A DNA stretch of 12,002 nt from Planctomycetota bacterium (GTDB taxonomy: Bacteria > Planctomycetota > Phycisphaerae > Sedimentisphaerales > Anaerohalosphaeraceae), in contig JAGHBX010000546.1 of NCBI GenBank assembly GCA_021160785.1, positions 1-12,002 on the forward strand. The letters are read 5' to 3'. Of this stretch, positions 1-6,254 are shown piece after piece (within the stretch, counting starts at the first letter, position 1; the number at the start of each line of letters is the position of its first letter). A program made the position numbers and the translations under genes. The notes under the pieces were generated by a model that saw only the letters and a list, made by a program, of their open reading frames with translations, searched no databases and was not told the DNA's origin.

Positions 1-139
1 CATTCTGGCTTAATTTTGGATTTTTGAGGTGGGCCAAGACGCTCGGAAGTGTTCCTATGAGCCTCAAGAGGCAAATCAGATTGCATCTTCAACAATTCGA
101 CAGTATCTCAAAACTCAGCAAAGCCGCCTGAGCAAACTT

Positions 140-155
140 TTGACGCAGGCGTCAA
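140..155. promoter_or_regulatory. 16-bp palindrome upstream of the export operon, candidate operator
   Basis: TTGACGC-AG-GCGTCAA is a perfect inverted repeat with 7-bp arms and a 2-bp centre, 39 bp before the first gene of the operon. Size and symmetry suit a dimeric repressor such as a TetR- or MarR-type protein. The left arm begins TTGACG, which resembles a -35 hexamer, so a bound protein could block a promoter, although I see no good -10 at the right distance. No regulator gene is visible in the window. The function is inferred from symmetry and position only. Confidence 0.4.
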
Positions 156-193
156 TATTACGAAAAGATAAATGTTTTTAGGGAATAAGCACG

Positions 194-1360
194 ATGACTG
201 TGAAAAAGAATCCTGGTAAAATCAATGTTATCATAGCCGCATTGGTTTTAGCTGTTACCGTGGGCGGAGCGGTTTTTATGAATTGGCAAAGCCTGACGCA
301 GGAAGGGGTTAAAGAGGTGTATTTTTCGCCTTCGATGTCCTTGAAGGAGTTGGCGATAAAGAATGGCGTTCCCCCGGGAGAACTGCGTTACAAGCTCAGT
401 CATGAGGTGGGGCGAGGAGCGGAGATTTCGATGCGGAAACCGGTCAAGGCTTTGGGGATTGAGGAGGCAATCGTCAGAAAGGCACTTGAGCATGCACTCG
501 AGGCGGCTAATCCGGTGGCGATTATCCTGAAGTTTACGTTGTGGGCGGTGTTGATTTCTGTGGTGGTCATGTGGGTTTTGCAGGGGAAAAAGATCGGGGG
601 TCTTCGCGCCGGAATTATGTTGTTTTCCGTTGTGATTTTTGGAGTGGCTCTCGGCGTCAGCCCGAATCCGATGGAACCTGTTATCAAGCTGTTCAAGTGG
701 ATGAGGGGGATGCAGGGGGGTATCGGGGTTGTGGCGGTGAGCCTCTTTTTGTTCAGCGTGTTTTCGTTATGGGGGGCAAAACTGATATGCAGTTGGGGTT
801 GTCAATTAGGTGCTCTGCAGGAGAGCATTTACAACATACCAGTGCTGAAGAAGTACAGGGTCAAGGTTCCGTTTGCGTTGTCGATAACGGTGCGGCTGGT
901 GCTGTTCGGTACGTTTATTGTTCTGCTTTTTAACATCGGCAATGAGGTAAAAAACTTCGTGCTTTATCATCATGTCAATTACTTCAAGATTTACGACTTC
1001 GGCGACCTGGCGAAGATTGCTTTATATACGTTGCCGATTATGCTGATTGCGAGCTTTTTTGTTTTCCGTCCGTTCTGCCAGTTTATCTGTCCATTCGGGC
1101 TGTGGGCATGGCTATTGGAGAATCTGGCGATTAATAGAATAAGGATTGACCGCGGGAAATGTATCGATTGCGGCAAATGCGAGAAAAGCTGTCCCACGGA
1201 GGCGATGAAATTTATCCACGGCAATGGCCGCAGGTTCTTTCGGCCAGATTGCTGGTCATGCGGCAAATGCATTGAGTCGTGTCCGACAGATGCGGTGGAG
1301 TACGGTATTGTCGGTCGAGAGTTGAGTTTGTGCGAATTGCAAAATCAACAGGAAAGTTAA
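194..1360 (+). CDS. NapH/Fer4_5-type membrane-bound polyferredoxin (4Fe-4S protein)
   Basis: This 388-residue inner-membrane iron-sulfur protein probably passes electrons between a membrane pool and a partner. About six hydrophobic segments are visible (near residues 10-30, 107-127, 137-157, 175-197, 227-248 and 272-292). Two C-x3-C pairs at the membrane edge (C199/C203 and C295/C299-P) are characteristic of the Fer4_5 family that includes NapH and the NosR C-terminus. Two classical ferredoxin motifs follow, CxxCxxCxxxCP at C323-C333 and C353-C363, enough for two [4Fe-4S] clusters. Residues about 47-100, between the first two membrane segments, hold two short helical repeats of the type L-x2-LA-x-K-x-G-(I/V). 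The ATG is preceded by AGGGA nine bases upstream. It lies 30 bp before the RND transporter gene and is likely cotranscribed with it. Partner and substrate are unknown; NapH itself is unlikely because no nap genes are present. Confidence 0.85.
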   Translation: MTVKKNPGKINVIIAALVLAVTVGGAVFMNWQSLTQEGVKEVYFSPSMSLKELAIKNGVPPGELRYKLSHEVGRGAEISMRKPVKALGIEEAIVRKALEHALEAANPVAIILKFTLWAVLISVVVMWVLQGKKIGGLRAGIMLFSVVIFGVALGVSPNPMEPVIKLFKWMRGMQGGIGVVAVSLFLFSVFSLWGAKLICSWGCQLGALQESIYNIPVLKKYRVKVPFALSITVRLVLFGTFIVLLFNIGNEVKNFVLYHHVNYFKIYDFGDLAKIALYTLPIMLIASFFVFRPFCQFICPFGLWAWLLENLAINRIRIDRGKCIDCGKCEKSCPTEAMKFIHGNGRRFFRPDCWSCGKCIESCPTDAVEYGIVGRELSLCELQNQQES

Positions 1361-1390
1361 CGGAGCACCTGATTCCTGAAAGGTATACAG

Positions 1391-4255
1391 ATGGATATTA
1401 AAGAGGCGAGTACGAATTTTTCCGTAAAGCATTACAAACTTGTAACGGTTGTGATGGTGCTTTTTACGCTGGCGCTTGGTGCGATGATACCGTTGATCCA
1501 GGTCGACACCGATCCGGAGAACATGCTCAGTCCCGATGAGGCTGTGAGGGTTTTTCACAACCAGACGAAGGATAAGTTCTCGCTGAGCGATATCGTTGTG
1601 GTCGGTATCGTAAACGACAAACATCCCGACGGAGTATTCAATGTTGAGTCTTTGACCAGGATACATGAACTTACGGATTTTGCCAGGACTCTTCGGTGGG
1701 CCGATAAGAAAAATCCCGAAGAGAATGTCGGCGTTGTAGAGGTCGATCTTCTTGCTCCGTCGACTGTCGATCATATCGGGCAGGGCGGTCCCGGTGTGGT
1801 CAAATTCGAATGGCTTATGAAGGCCCCCCCCACGAGCGAGGCCGAGTCGCTGGATGTCCGGGACAAGGCGATGTCGAATCCGCTGCTCAAGGGTACGCTG
1901 GTTTCGGAGGACGGCAAGGCGATATGCCTGTATCTGCCGCTTACGAGCAAGGATTTGAGCTATCGTGTTTACTCCGCCCTGAAAAAGAAAATAGCGGATT
2001 TCAAGGGCGACGAGAAATATTATATCACAGGTCTGCCGGTCGCCGAGGACACGTTCGGGGTTGAGATGTTTATCCAGATGGCGATATCGGCGCCGCTTGC
2101 GATGGTTGTCATCTTCATTCTCATGCTGCTTTTCTTCCGAAAACTTGTCCTGGTCATCTCGCCGTTGATCGTTGCGATGGTGTCGGTTATATCGACGATG
2201 GGGCTGCTGATCGGTCTTGGCTTTCACGTGCATATCATGAGTTCGATGATCCCTATTTTTCTCATGCCGATCGCGGTGGTTGACTCGGTGCATATCCTGT
2301 CCGAATTCTTCGACCGTTACACTTCGTCCCGGGGAAGAGAGAACACAATTCGCGATGTGATGAAGAATCTTTTTGTTCCGATGCTTTATACGTCGCTCAC
2401 TTCGGCTGCGGGTTTTGCGTCTCTTGCTCTTACGCCGATTCCGCCTGTCCAGGCATTCGGGGCCTTCGTTGCGGTGGGGATTATGATAGCATGGGTGTTT
2501 ACCGTAACCTTTGTGCCGGCGTATATCATGATGCTGAAGGAAAGTTCGCTGGCTAATTTCGGTCATGAGGCTCATCATGCCGATAAGCCGAATCGTATGA
2601 GCAGGGTGCTTGCCGCGACAGGCAGGTTCACGTATGCATGGGCTAAACCGATCCTGGTGTTTATGCTGATTGCCGCGGCGGTTGCGGTTTACGGCATCAC
2701 AAAAATCCGCATTAACGACAACCCGGTAAAGTGGTTCTCGAAAAGCCACCCGATCCGGCAGGCTGATATCGAATTGAATAAACACTTCGGCGGTACGTAC
2801 ATGGCGTATCTCGTGCTTGAAGACGCGGCCAAAGACTCAGGGGACCTTTCCGGATATGTCGATTCGGTCGGTCGGCGGCTGAGCGAAAAGGCCGAGGAAT
2901 TGAAGGGCGATGTTCCAAAAATTCAGCAGGTCGCCCCGGAGGCGCAGAAGCTTCTTGCAGATGTTGACACCACCGCCGGCAGCAAGGAAAAGATGTTGGA
3001 CAAACTTGTCAAGGCCGCCAACGAAAAGGTCGATTCCGCCAAAGATGACGATATTGCCGATGCGTGGTATGAAATTGCCGACTTCTTCGATTTGGAGAAG
3101 GAACGAATGAAAATCTTCAAACAGCCCGCGGTCCTGGAGTATATCGCCAAATTGCAGCGGCATCTTGCCGATATGGAAGTGGTCGGCAAAAGCAACTCCG
3201 TCAGCGACGTGGTGAGGAAGGTCTATCAGGAGCTGACGGACGGCAGCGACGCAAACTATAAGATTCCCGGCAGTTCGGCGGCGGTTGCGCAGTGCCTGCT
3301 TCAGTTCCAGAGCAGCCACAATCCCGACGATTTGTGGCACCTGGTAACATGGGATTACTCTTCCGCCAATATCTGGATACAGCTTACAAGCGGCGACAAC
3401 ATGGACATGCAGAATGTTGTCGAAGCTGTGGATGAATACATCCGCGACAATCCGCCGCCTGTGCCGCTCGAGCATAACTGGGCTGGGCTGACATTCATCA
3501 ATACGGTGTGGCAGCACAAGATGGTCTGGGGGATGGTCCAGTCATTCATGGGCAGTTTCCTTATCGTCTTTATAATGATGACGGTGCTGTTCCGCTCACC
3601 GCTTTGGGGTATTATCTGCATGATCCCGCTTACGATTACGATCCTTGTTATTTATGGCATCATCGGGCTCATCGGCAAGGACTACGACATGCCGGTGGCG
3701 ATTCTGAGTGCGCTTACATTGGGCATGGCGGTTGACTTCGCCATACACTTTCTCGAAAGAGCGCGTCAAAGCCACCGCGCAACAGGTTCGTGGCGGGCGA
3801 GTTCTGCGGTGATGTTCGGCGAGCCGGCTCGGGCCATCACAAGAAATGTGCTTGTGATTGCGATAGGCTTTTTGCCGCTGCTTGCCGCGCCGCTGGTTCC
3901 GTACAAGACGGTGGGCATCTTCCTGTGTGCGATAATGGGCTTGTCTGGAATTGTTACGCTGATGGTGCTGCCGGCGGTTATCACGCTGCTGGAAAAGAAG
4001 CTGTTCAAGGGGGACGGCCAAGCGCTTGGGGCAAGCTGCAACTGCGGGGTGTGCGCGGCGATATCAACGGCGGCGGTTGTGCTCGTGGCGATCAACCTGC
4101 ATCAGTACTGGAAAGCAGGGTTCGGGAAGTTGGGTGTGATGAGTGTGGTGGCGATACCCATATTGGCTGTTTTGTGCGGGGTCATATCACGAAGGGAAAG
4201 CTGCCGGAGGCAGGATGCGAGAAACAAAGAATTGCCGCAGAACAACAAGAATTAG
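1391..4255 (+). CDS. RND/MMPL superfamily transporter (hydrophobic-substrate exporter-like)
   Basis: This 954-residue inner-membrane transporter is of the RND type with two MMPL-like halves. Each half has a leading helix, a large periplasmic loop and a five-helix bundle: helix 1 at about 17-38, loop to about 220, helices to about 385; helix 7 at about 420-438, loop to about 710, helices from about 710 to 870. The start of the first loop reads VDTDPENMLSP, typical of MMPL/HpnN-like proteins that move lipids or hopanoids rather than drug efflux pumps. No separate membrane-fusion protein is encoded, which also fits the MMPL branch. Beyond the canonical 12 helices is an extra tail with C883-x-C885-x2-C888 and two more hydrophobic segments (about 889-908 and 915-935). 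GAAAGG lies seven bases before the ATG. The stop is 11 bp from the next gene. The substrate cannot be read from the sequence; the LolA-like and beta-barrel neighbours favour a lipid. Confidence 0.85.
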   Translation: MDIKEASTNFSVKHYKLVTVVMVLFTLALGAMIPLIQVDTDPENMLSPDEAVRVFHNQTKDKFSLSDIVVVGIVNDKHPDGVFNVESLTRIHELTDFARTLRWADKKNPEENVGVVEVDLLAPSTVDHIGQGGPGVVKFEWLMKAPPTSEAESLDVRDKAMSNPLLKGTLVSEDGKAICLYLPLTSKDLSYRVYSALKKKIADFKGDEKYYITGLPVAEDTFGVEMFIQMAISAPLAMVVIFILMLLFFRKLVLVISPLIVAMVSVISTMGLLIGLGFHVHIMSSMIPIFLMPIAVVDSVHILSEFFDRYTSSRGRENTIRDVMKNLFVPMLYTSLTSAAGFASLALTPIPPVQAFGAFVAVGIMIAWVFTVTFVPAYIMMLKESSLANFGHEAHHADKPNRMSRVLAATGRFTYAWAKPILVFMLIAAAVAVYGITKIRINDNPVKWFSKSHPIRQADIELNKHFGGTYMAYLVLEDAAKDSGDLSGYVDSVGRRLSEKAEELKGDVPKIQQVAPEAQKLLADVDTTAGSKEKMLDKLVKAANEKVDSAKDDDIADAWYEIADFFDLEKERMKIFKQPAVLEYIAKLQRHLADMEVVGKSNSVSDVVRKVYQELTDGSDANYKIPGSSAAVAQCLLQFQSSHNPDDLWHLVTWDYSSANIWIQLTSGDNMDMQNVVEAVDEYIRDNPPPVPLEHNWAGLTFINTVWQHKMVWGMVQSFMGSFLIVFIMMTVLFRSPLWGIICMIPLTITILVIYGIIGLIGKDYDMPVAILSALTLGMAVDFAIHFLERARQSHRATGSWRASSAVMFGEPARAITRNVLVIAIGFLPLLAAPLVPYKTVGIFLCAIMGLSGIVTLMVLPAVITLLEKKLFKGDGQALGASCNCGVCAAISTAAVVLVAINLHQYWKAGFGKLGVMSVVAIPILAVLCGVISRRESCRRQDARNKELPQNNKN

Positions 4256-4266
4256 TGAGGTAGATC

Positions 4267-4455
4267 ATGACAGTCGAAAGATATTTGAGAGGAATAGCGG
4301 TTTTTTTGATTTTGGTGAGTGTGCTTTTGGCGCACTTTCATTCGGAGCACTGGCTGTTTTTTACGGGTTTTATTGGTGTAAACCTGTTTCAGTCGGCATT
4401 TACGAACTGGTGTCCGATGATGAATATACTTCGGGCGTTTGGTGTTAAGGATTGA
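4267..4455 (+). CDS. DUF2892 (YgaP-type) small membrane protein
   Basis: This 62-residue protein starts MTVERYLRGIAVFLILVSV and has two hydrophobic helices (about 8-22 and 28-42). They are followed by the family's N-x2-QSAFT-x-(W/F)-CP-x3-IL pattern, with one cysteine at about residue 49. The layout matches DUF2892, the membrane module also found fused to rhodanese in YgaP. GTGAGG six bases upstream supports the ATG, and the 11-bp gap after the RND gene indicates translation from the same mRNA. The family has no settled biochemical role as a stand-alone protein. Its cysteine and its place beside an iron-sulfur protein make a sulfur or redox role possible, but that is inference. Confidence 0.85.
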   Translation: MTVERYLRGIAVFLILVSVLLAHFHSEHWLFFTGFIGVNLFQSAFTNWCPMMNILRAFGVKD

Positions 4456-4458
4456 GTT

Positions 4459-4477
4459 GGTGGGCTAAGAGCCCACC
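4459..4477 (+). repeat. 19-nt hairpin repeat, copy 1
   Basis: GGTGGGCTAAGAGCCCACC forms a perfect 8-bp stem with an AAG loop, beginning three bases after the DUF2892 stop codon. It is followed by CTACA, not a T-run, so it is not a standard intrinsic terminator. A second copy with one substitution lies in opposite orientation at 7542-7560. It may be a dispersed REP-like palindrome, or an RNA processing or stability element in the operon transcript. Confidence 0.7.
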
Positions 4478-4507
4478 CTACATGGCTTTATGAATCGGAG
4501 GTTTATA

Positions 4508-5314
4508 ATGAAGTTGATTAAAATTAGTATGGTGTTGGTTCTGGGCGTTTTTTCTTTGACGGTATTCGGGCAGGATGGTGCGGGGGAGGTTCCTGATGTC
4601 GAGACGATTGTGAATAAGGCGAACCTTGCGGCTTATTACCAGGGCGCAGACGGCAAGGCGAAGGTGAAAATGACGATCACGAACAAGAAGGGCCAGACCC
4701 GGAACCGTGAGTTCATTGTTCTCAGAAAAGATGCCGTCGATGGCGGGGACCAGAAATATTTTGTCTATTTCCTTAAACCCGCCGATGTGCGTAAGATGGT
4801 GTTCATGGTGCACAAGCATGCCGCCGCCGGCAAAGACGACGACCGGTGGCTGTATCTGCCGAGCCTGGACCTTGTCAGGAGAATCGCAGCCGGCGACAAG
4901 CGAACGAGCTTTGTCGGCTCGGATTTCCTCTATGAGGACATTTCGGGCAGAGGCCTCGACGAAGACGCCCACGAACTGATTGAGACGACGGATAAATACT
5001 ATGTGGTTAAGAACGTGCCGAAAAAGCCTGAATCCGTTGAATTTGGTTACTACAATGTTTCAATAGACCGCAAGACGTTTCTGCCGATGAAGATGGAGTA
5101 CTATGATCGGACAGGCAGGCTGTATCGTGTGATCGAATCGAAGGAAGTGAAGATGATTCAGAAGTTTCCGACGGTTGTCAAGAGCGAGGTGAAAAATCTA
5201 AATACCGGCGGCAAGACCCAGATGGAGTTTACGGATGTCAAATACGATATCAAGCTCAAGGACATTTTTACCGAACGATATTTGCGAAGAGCCCCGCGGG
5301 AGGCGACAAGATGA
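4508..5314 (+). CDS. Outer-membrane lipoprotein-sorting protein, LolA-like (COG2834)
   Basis: This is a 268-residue exported periplasmic protein. An N-terminal signal peptide (about residues 1-21, MKLIKISMVLVLGVFSLTVF) precedes a LolA-like fold. The most diagnostic stretch contains DRWLYLPSL-x-LVRRI-x4-KRTSF and then GSDFLYEDI, a signature shared by the COG2834 proteins commonly encoded beside RND/MMPL transporters. These proteins are thought to carry lipids or lipoproteins between membranes. I chose ATG 4508 because GGAGG (4497-4501) sits six bases before it; an in-frame ATG at 4490 would place this Shine-Dalgarno inside the gene and add six residues before the signal peptide. The gene follows DUF2892 and hairpin repeat copy 1 and is probably part of the same operon. 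The downstream barrel gene that would normally follow is separated from it by a toxin-antitoxin insert. Confidence 0.88.
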   Translation: MKLIKISMVLVLGVFSLTVFGQDGAGEVPDVETIVNKANLAAYYQGADGKAKVKMTITNKKGQTRNREFIVLRKDAVDGGDQKYFVYFLKPADVRKMVFMVHKHAAAGKDDDRWLYLPSLDLVRRIAAGDKRTSFVGSDFLYEDISGRGLDEDAHELIETTDKYYVVKNVPKKPESVEFGYYNVSIDRKTFLPMKMEYYDRTGRLYRVIESKEVKMIQKFPTVVKSEVKNLNTGGKTQMEFTDVKYDIKLKDIFTERYLRRAPREATR

Positions 5315-5464
5315 GATTGGCATCCTGCAAAATCATTTAAGTTTACGACTTAGGCGGTTTAGTATATGGCAGTATTGTTTGGATTTGATTGTAAATTCCT
5401 GGCAGGTAAGCAAAAAAAGGGAAGCAGATCCCGGGATTTCCCAAAAATCAAGCCCAAAACACCC

Positions 5465-5493
5465 TTGACTCCGCCCGGCCAGGTGCGTATGCT
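5465..5493 (+). promoter_or_regulatory. sigma70-like promoter for the mntA cassette
   Basis: TTGACT (5465-5470) is separated by exactly 17 bp from TATGCT (5488-5493). They match the consensus TTGACA and TATAAT at 5/6 and 4/6 positions. Transcription would begin near 5500, about 45 bases before the mntA ATG. A possible TTG start at 5493 overlaps the -10 hexamer, so that longer reading of mntA is unlikely. The remaining gap after the LolA-like gene (5315-5464) holds no gene or terminator that I can recognise. Confidence 0.55.
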
Positions 5494-5543
5494 TGAAGCG
5501 TCAAAACAAGGTACGGCATGGTAAAGATTATCGAGATGAGGAT

Positions 5544-5957
5544 ATGAATGAAACAGATAAGATAATCACTGCGGTGTTAAAATACTATCCTGACGTTCAG
5601 GCGGTTTATTTATTCGGCAGTTACGGTACAGATGAGGCATGGACAGACAGTGATGTAGATATTGCCGTGCTTTTGCCACATGAGAAATCACCCAAAGCCG
5701 GCTCTTTACTGATGAGTGATTTGCGTTTTGAACTGGAAAGACTGCTTGGAAAGGGCGTGGATTTAATCAATTTGCGTCAGGTTCCCACCGTTCTCCAAAA
5801 GGAAGTTGTCATGGATGACCGCCGTATCTGTCAGCCGGACGAATATGCCGCCGATGAGTTTGAGATGCTGACGTTTTCATATTATCAAAAACTTAATGAA
5901 GAACGTCGGGAAATCCTGGAAAGCGTTCTGGCCGATGGAAGGATTTATAAGGTATGA
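5544..5957 (+). CDS. mntA: MntA-type nucleotidyltransferase antitoxin (MNT domain)
   Basis: This 137-residue minimal nucleotidyltransferase has the GS motif at G25-S26-Y27 and the metal-binding D37-x-D39 (in TDSDVDIAVLL), with a third candidate acidic residue at D73 in GVDLINL. This is the complete catalytic signature of the MNT family. Characterised MntA proteins neutralise HepT toxins by adding AMP to a tyrosine next to the HEPN active site. A longer frame from TTG 5493 exists, but ATG 5544 is preferred because the -10 hexamer overlaps 5493. The stop overlaps the hepT start (ATGA at 5954-5957), the usual translational coupling of MNT-HEPN pairs. Base composition is AT-richer than the flanking transporter genes and the gene has its own promoter, suggesting acquisition as a cassette. 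The gene looks intact although its toxin partner is broken. Confidence 0.85.
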   Translation: MNETDKIITAVLKYYPDVQAVYLFGSYGTDEAWTDSDVDIAVLLPHEKSPKAGSLLMSDLRFELERLLGKGVDLINLRQVPTVLQKEVVMDDRRICQPDEYAADEFEMLTFSYYQKLNEERREILESVLADGRIYKV

Positions 5958-6230
5958 ATGATATCGTTTTGAATAAAAAAGAAAGTATCGAACGCTGTGT
6001 CAGGCAAATTCGTTTGTATTATTCCATGCCTGGGGAAGTTGCCTTTGAGGAAAATTATTCCTCAGCAGCTTTCTGACGGGCTGGAAAAAATGGTTGGATT
6101 TCGCAATGTTTTAGTGCATGAATACCATGACCTGGATATTAAACTGATGCTTGATGTGATCGATAATCATCTGGATGAATTTATTGATTTTACAAATCAC
6201 ATCATGAAGTGCTTCTGTCTTGGTCGCTGA
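5954..6230 (+). pseudogene. hepT: HepT-like HEPN toxin remnant with internal deletion and frameshift
   Basis: Reading from ATG 5954 gives about 33 residues with the usual HepT N-terminus (MNDIVLNKKESIERCVRQIR), then loses frame and stops TGA about seven codons later. Just past the frame break (near 6050-6058), the frame that ends at 6230 carries the HepT C-terminus: IIPQQLSDGLEKMVGFRN, then RNVLVHEY (the Rx4HxY ribonuclease and AMPylation motif), then the terminal helices. The two parts add up to about 91 residues against roughly 135-145 for the family, so about 50 central residues are missing and the frame is shifted. A 77-residue frame from GTG 5997 covers the C-terminal part, but its first 20 or so residues are unrelated read-through and it has no evident Shine-Dalgarno. 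The active-site motif survives, yet the four-helix HEPN fold should not form. Confidence 0.8.
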
Positions 6231-6254
6231 GTTGTAATTTTTGGATATTTCAAA

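Noticed and set aside
1..181. Open frames at the left edge (one entering the window and stopping at 129-131, another open from 14 to 181)
   Set aside because: The two overlap in different frames, neither has a recognisable motif, and the second has only a GTG start at 29 without a Shine-Dalgarno. The first could be the tail of an upstream gene but cannot be confirmed.
1256..2785. Long minus-strand frame of about 509 codons opposite the RND gene
   Set aside because: Antisense to a clear RND/MMPL gene; its His/Arg-rich translation is the typical shadow of a GC-rich coding strand.
4459..4477. Hairpin as an intrinsic terminator after the DUF2892 gene
   Set aside because: The stem is strong but followed by CTACATGG with no T-run, and the LolA-like gene follows closely in the same direction.
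5235..5468. 77-codon frame overlapping the end of the LolA-like gene
   Set aside because: Mostly out-of-frame reading of the LolA-like gene followed by intergenic sequence; no motif and no Shine-Dalgarno.
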